The position numbers and the translations under genes are program-made. A stretch of DNA of 64,000 nt, from assembly GCF_000203815.1 (NCBI RefSeq), contig NW_004457718.1, positions 682,001 through 746,000 of the forward strand, given 5' to 3'. Below are positions 59,012 through 64,000 of this stretch, piece after piece (positions within the stretch are counted from its first letter, which is position 1; each line of letters begins with the position of its first letter). Under the pieces are notes generated by a model. That model saw only the letters and a program-made list of their open reading frames with translations. It ran no database searches and was not told where the DNA came from. The stretch is from Cavenderia fasciculata (lineage: Eukaryota; Evosea; Eumycetozoa; Acytosteliales; Cavenderiaceae).

Positions 59012-61052
59012 TTAATGATTAATTAATGGAATGAATTTGGATTTATCAGTATTCTTGATACCATCCCAATTCAAATTATAGTCCATTGGATCGGTGGTGG
59101 AAGCTGGTAACATTGAATGTTGTAATTGTTGCGAAAATAAGGCAATCGAATTGAAATGGACTGCACCACTAGCAGATGAATCAACCTTTACGTGGAAGGT
59201 AGTTTTTTGACCAACGTTGAAACGAACAGGAGAATTGGGTGCAAAAGTGTCTGAATAGATATCAAAATGATCGGATATCTTAAAGGTTGCAAGTACTGAT
59301 GGATTGCCGTCGGCTGAAACAGTGACTGTAGCATCACCCTTGGTCGATGATGCCTTTAACTTGATTACAAAGATAGAGGTTGGTGATCCATTGCCACTGT
59401 ACGACACTGTAAAGTGGGCAGACTTGCCAACTGGGATGACAGTGTCCATTTGACCTGGGAATGGTGTGTCGGGTACTGTAGAGTATCCATCATCAACCTT
59501 GCAACACTGAAAATCAATGACACTGGCTGGACCATCAGTGATGGTGCTGACACCGTTAAAAGTGAGTGCCTCTGGAACAAAAGCTGCACAGATTGCATTG
59601 ATTTGGTCGTTGAATCCAGGTGTGACAGAGATGCCACATCCAAAGAGGAAACCAATCTTGTGGTCATCGACTTTGAGGTCCTTGTTGATGACACGGTTGT
59701 CACTGCCACCAAAGTACTGTCCTCCAATGCTGAGGTTCCAAGGTACAACCTCGTGACCCACATTGACACCAAGACAAGGATTGGCAGCGTCAAAGTTGTT
59801 GGTGTTTTTTAAAACTCCACCCTTGCCACCATAGTAGTACTCGGTGACTTGGCCAGTAGATGGATTCAAAACACGAGGAAGGATGGCGTCGATTCGCTTG
59901 AAGCAACGGACACCACATCCGACAAACTCGCCCTTGTAACGATACATGTCCTTGAAATGGTCTTGGATCTCTTGTTGGGTGGGATGGTAGTATGCCTCCC
60001 ACGAGAAATACCCATTCTTGGCATAGGTGGTGTTGACAACACCGCAGATGGGTGAGTAGATGTAACGGACAGTATCATAGACTGCACCCTTTGGACAGAC
60101 TCGTGGGTCATATTGCCACCAAAAGTTGACTAGGTCAAAGACATTGATGATCATATCGCTCTTGTACTGGTTTACACGGTTCCATTGGTACACATCCTTG
60201 TACATTTCCTTTGGTACATCCTCACTCGACTCTTGAACGGCCTTTAATCCAATGTTGTAGGCATCCAAACAGTACTTGGTGTACTTGGTCACAGCATCAG
60301 AATAAACCTTTTCAAAAGATTCAATCTCTTCATCGGTGAGTTGCCATGCACGACCATACATGAGACGATCAGCCATGATTGACAGATGGTTGGTGGCCAT
60401 CAATGCGAAAAAGACCAACTCGGATACCTCATAGCCTGGCTTTTGAGCATGTGGAATGGTTTGGATAAAACTAATGTGAGCATCCTCATGAGCAGTTCTC
60501 ACTGATTGGATGGTACTGTTGTTGGTTGGATTCTTTTGCCAGAGTTGAAATACCCTTTGGTACTCTTCGCTGACTGCGGTGAGACCGAAAAAGAATGCAT
60601 GAAGAGTGTCCTTGTCATACTTCTCAATACCTTGCTTGATAAGCTTGGTCATCGCATCTGTAAACTTTTTACTCATCTTTTCACCTGCACTATCATCCTT
60701 TGATTCAGCTGCACTCCAAATTACATCAATAAGTGTTGATAAAATGCCACCAACCTAAAAATATTAAAAAAAAAAAAGAATTAATAATTAAATTATTTAA
60801 AAAAATGTAATTGAATTCATTTTAGAGGTTACTTACATAAGGTACTAATGAAACACCAGCTAAAAGAAGACCTTTAAAAATGTTTAATGGGTCAACTCCT
60901 TGGCCATTGATCAACTTGATCAATTCACTTTTTTCCTTTGCTAGGATTTTATCCAAGATCTTGGATCCTTGTTTTCCCATCTTTGATGAGACTAATTGTT
61001 TTACTTCCTTTGGAATTTCACTACCTTTTAATTGATTGTTAATTGGTTCCAT
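59012..61052 (-). CDS. Cry-like protein with delta-endotoxin N-terminal fold
   Basis: Two exons, 61052-60837 and 60754-59012, give 652 residues. There is no signal peptide. Residues about 75-300 form a long helical bundle resembling the pore-forming domain I of Cry delta-endotoxins. The middle is beta- and aromatic-rich with several Cys. The C-terminal 150 residues form a beta sandwich like the carbohydrate-binding third domain. Proteins with this fold are known in dictyostelids as well as in Bacillus, and horizontal transfer has been discussed for the family; the intron here shows it is domesticated. A defence or storage role is possible, but no activity can be claimed from the sequence. Confidence 0.7.
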
Positions 61053-61743
61053 TTTGATTTACTTAAAAAAAAAAAGAATTAATATTTAATAAATATACAA
61101 TTATTAACAGAATGAATTACCTTTGATTGCTAATTGTTAATTATTAATTGTTTAATTGCTAATTGTTTTAATTGATTGTTTGATGATTTAACCCAAGATT
61201 TCCTATGCCTATTTATATGTTTCCAATTCCATTGTACTGAGGCTAAATTCCAACAGAAAAAAAAAAAAAAAAAAAAAGGACTTGCACCACGACGCAGAAA
61301 AAAACCATCACAAATCGGATACAGGATTGGGATTGATCGGATATGGTTGTTCAATGTGACATTCATCGCTATGCCTTAGCAACAATCATACCGATCTTTT
61401 GTGCAATCACATACATATGTATGTTTCGTGCAACTAGGTGTCAAGTTGAGATTGCAATTGATACTAGTAAAACCCAACAAAGGGTGTGGCTTTAGTCACT
61501 TTGTAATGGAAACCACATGTAACTCTTTTGTGTTTCGATAAACTAAATATCTATATATTGGAAATATACTAGGCATTAATATGAATACTTTACTCTAAAA
61601 TCGTACGTACTTGTTTGAGGATCACGATGTCAGATTTAACGGAAATAAGAGGAAAGGGTTACAACATTGTGTTGGATGATTCTAAAAATATCTTTCTTTC
61701 TTTATTTCTTTTGGGTGTTGATACCATATCTATCTATCATCTA
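61053..61743. other. Intergenic region upstream of the Cry-like gene
   Basis: About 690 bp. It contains TAATTG repeats near 61130-61180, an A18 homopolymer at about 61257-61276 and AT-rich sequence. A plus-strand open frame at 61615-61833 overlaps the 3' end of the next gene and is not supported. The DNA near 61053-61200 is the likely Cry-like promoter. Confidence 0.4.
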
Positions 61744-63351
61744 TCATTTGTTTTGTTTATCTATTCTTGTCTCTATTGTGGTTGGTTGGTGATTGTTTAT
61801 GGATTTGATTTGGGTTTTCTTTGCTGCTGTTGACCTTCTTGTGACACCTGGTTTGGTGGAAGAAGTGGAAGAAGTAGAAGTAGAAGATCCGACAATAGAA
61901 CGGAGAGGTGCTCCTCCTCCTCCTCCACCAGTAGAGTAATCAGATGAAGAAACTCCTGTACCCCTTTTAACAATGGATGATGGTTCAGAGGATGGTGGGT
62001 GGTTGGTAGTTTGAATAATTGAGGCTTGATGAGGATTGTATGATTGAGTCATTGGAGCATCCATTGAAGAGTTGGGTGAAGAAGTGGGATTGGAGCTAGT
62101 GCCAGTGTGTAGTTGATCAGTCTTTTTCTTTCTTGGTGTTGTTGATTTCTTTTTGGTGCTGGTTGTTGTAGTTGTTTTCTTTACCTTTTTTGGTGTTGTT
62201 TTTGCTGATTTCTTTTTGGAAGAAGTCTTTCTTTTTGTTGATTTACGACGACTTTTCTCTTCTTCTCCACTCACTTCTATTTCATCATGATCCTCTTCTT
62301 CTTTATAATCTTCATCATCGTCATCTTCTTCCTCCTCTTCTTCCTCTTCATATTCATCATCCTCCTCTTGTTGTTTCTTCTTTTTACCAGTATTCTTTGC
62401 ACTAGTCTTGTTGTTGTTGTTGTTGGATAGTAGAGTCTTGGTATCGTATGGTACCTTGAACTCTTGTTTACTCTTTTTAATCCACTTGTTGTAATCGGCT
62501 TGAAGCTTCTTTGGTACTTGATCGGATGGCAACCAAATGTAGTTGACAGATCCTTCCAACAATACAAAGTATTCATTCTTTCTATTGACAATCTTTTTGT
62601 CTTGAATCACCTTTATATTTGGAAGAGGGTATGGAATTGGATCTTGAAATAGAGCTTCACCAATCTCTTTTCTCTTTTTTGGTGAAACCAATATTGCTCC
62701 ATCTGGGTCAACCACAAGTGTATCAAGATTGATTCTATATGATTTACCAGATTCCATTGTTGTTTTTGTTTTTGTTGTTTTTGTTTTGTTGTTGTTGTTA
62801 TTGGTGGTAGTAGTAGAAGTAGTAGAAGTGGATGAAGACTCTTCCATATCTTTTCTCTTTCCAATCAATGTCTTGTTAGAGGATTGCTCTTGCTCTTGCT
62901 CTTGATCACTACTATCGTCATCTTCATCAGTCTCCTCCTCGATCAAATGATCAAAGGTTCCCATTCTAGTATGCTCGGCCAAGGAATTTGCAACCAACAT
63001 TGATATATTTTGTAATTGTGAAAATGGTTGTTGTGACTGAATTGGTTGTTGTTGTTGTTGTTGTGAAGGCAGGTATATTGCTTGTTGACCAATATGGATT
63101 GGTGGAGGATGAGAAAATCCTACCAATGGTTGTGATGGTAGTAATGGAAATTGGATTGATTGTTGTTGGGAAGGTGGTGCCAATTCAAATTTGGGTAAAG
63201 TTGAAGAAGCAGACAAATCAGGACTTTGGATAATTTGTGATGACCCCTAAATAAATAAATAACAACATTAATATATTAATATCCAACAAATTCAATTCAA
63301 ATCAATAATAATAAATAAATATACCTCTGGTTCTTGTAAAAATGTGTCCAT
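61744..63351 (-). CDS. Chromo-like nuclear protein with basic/acidic low-complexity tail
   Basis: Exon 1 (63351-63325) encodes only MDTFLQEPE. Exon 2 (63246-61744) encodes the rest, 509 residues in total, joined in phase 0. A Gln/Pro-rich N-terminus is followed by an acidic block. Near residues 218-265 comes KKIVNRKNEYFVLLEGSVNYIW and then KLQADYNKWIKK, which resembles a chromodomain (hydrophobic cage residues and C-terminal helix). Then come a Glu/Asp run and a long Lys/Thr/Ser stretch with many KKK motifs, which act as nuclear localisation signals. Chromatin binding is the likely role, by inference. The chromo assignment is weak, and the basic tail alone would also fit other DNA-associated proteins. 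Confidence 0.55.
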
Positions 63352-64000
63352 TATTTCCTTCTCTTTTAACTGTACTAATATATTTATAAATATGATTATA
63401 TGATTATATGATTGAAAGAGTTGAGTTGAACTAAATTATTTGTTGTTCTGATGATAATGTAATGAATGTACTATGAATGATTATTATTCATACTACTATG
63501 AGGGGACGCACCTACTCTTCTCATTTCAATAACCCCATATATTGTCATTTTTATAGGGTGGTACTATACTAATCTTCATCTGATTAATAAAAAAGGAAAC
63601 TATTGATAAAATAAAATGTGTGAAAAGGTATTGGTTTGGTTAATAAAAATGATTATAAAAAAAGCAACCAACTATGCAGATTGTGTGAGTGTGAAGTTCA
63701 CCAAAGAGAAAGAGAGAAAGAGAGTGGTTTCTTTTCTTTTCTTTTCTTTTTTTTGTTTTTTTTTTTGTAATATATTATTTTATTTTGATTGTTTTTTTTT
63801 AGCAAAGTAAAGACTGTAAATTATACAAATAAAAGAGGACGGCCTACACCAATATGATACGATACGATACGTTGATGGTTGACACAAGCAACCCCCTAGT
63901 TCTTTTTCTTTCTCTCTTTTTTTGGGTGGATAAATAAAAAAAAAAAAAAAAAAATATTTGTAAGAGGACCACTCGAACAAACGGAAGAGAACCTTTGGCG
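63352..64000. other. Right-edge intergenic region
   Basis: It holds the presumed promoter of the chromo-like gene, a GA-rich stretch (63700-63725), T runs near 63745-63770 and 63790-63800, and an A19 run near 63936. Open frames at 63616-63810 (plus) and 63780-63980 (minus) follow these tracts and lack protein features. No gene is called. Confidence 0.4.

Noticed and set aside
63616-63980. Two opposing frames at the right edge
   Set aside because: They follow homopolymer and GA tracts; the products are Phe or Lys/Glu runs.
1-64000. tRNA or snRNA genes
   Set aside because: No T-loop GGTTCAANNC-type box with a matching acceptor stem was found by eye in the intergenic regions; a tRNAscan search would be decisive.

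Overview
The window looks like nuclear DNA of a social amoeba (dictyostelid). It is AT-rich, with runs of CAA/AAT repeats that translate to poly-Gln and poly-Asn. Introns are short (about 50-100 bp) and AT-rich, begin GTAAGT or GTATGT and end in TTTAG or similar. Intergenic DNA is packed with simple repeats. The gene content fits: a RasGEF with talin F0-like domains, a DOCK-family exchange factor, an LRR/EGF membrane protein of dictyostelid type, a Cry-like (delta-endotoxin fold) protein and an F-box/LRR protein. I cannot name the species. No tRNA, rRNA, CRISPR array or autonomous transposon was recognised.

Left part (1-35.2 kb). After a gene fragment at the edge come, mostly on the minus strand: a 1577-residue RasGEF (1123-6079), a PQ-loop membrane protein (9092-10194), a plus-strand zinc-finger/LRR-like gene with uncertain 5' exons (11290-12926), uracil-DNA glycosylase with unusual motif changes (13265-14995), a 2034-residue DOCK protein with SH3, DHR-1 and DHR-2 (15386-21707), a C2-like protein (25314-26906), an HTTM (vitamin K carboxylase-like) membrane protein with a small partner gene (27737-30067), a PPR-like mitochondrial candidate (30236-31171) and a nine-exon LRR/EGF type I membrane protein (31295-35191). 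Two intergenic stretches of about 3 kb lie upstream of the RasGEF and DOCK genes.

Right part (36.1-58.9 kb). This is the striking region: a head-to-tail plus-strand array of thirteen copies of one gene family that I do not recognise. Every complete copy has three exons, both introns are phase 1, and the predicted proteins are about 415-461 residues. They have a short hydrophobic exon 1, a helical ARM-like exon 2, and a long exon 3 that is ARM-like first and then carries a glycine-rich FGCG..GWR transmembrane block. There are three sub-groups: copies 1-3, 12 and 13; copies 4-6; copies 7-11. Copies 1, 2, 3, 5, 6, 7 and 12 look intact. Copies 4, 10 and 11 carry a frameshift, a frameshift and a nonsense codon. 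Copy 8 has lost exon 2. A micro-inversion of about 1.07 kb (50984-52056) swaps the 3' half of copy 8 with exon 1 of copy 9. Copy 13 is a relic. Copies 7 and 9-11 share a 13-bp palindrome about 63-77 bp before the start codon, and copies 9-11 a second palindrome further up. An antisense F-box/LRR gene (44690-46726) sits inside the array.

After the array come a Cry-like gene (59012-61052) and a chromo-like nuclear protein gene (61744-63351), both on the minus strand. Exon boundaries were placed by hand. For every spliced gene whose start is known, the exon lengths add up to whole codons, which supports the models, but no transcript data were available.
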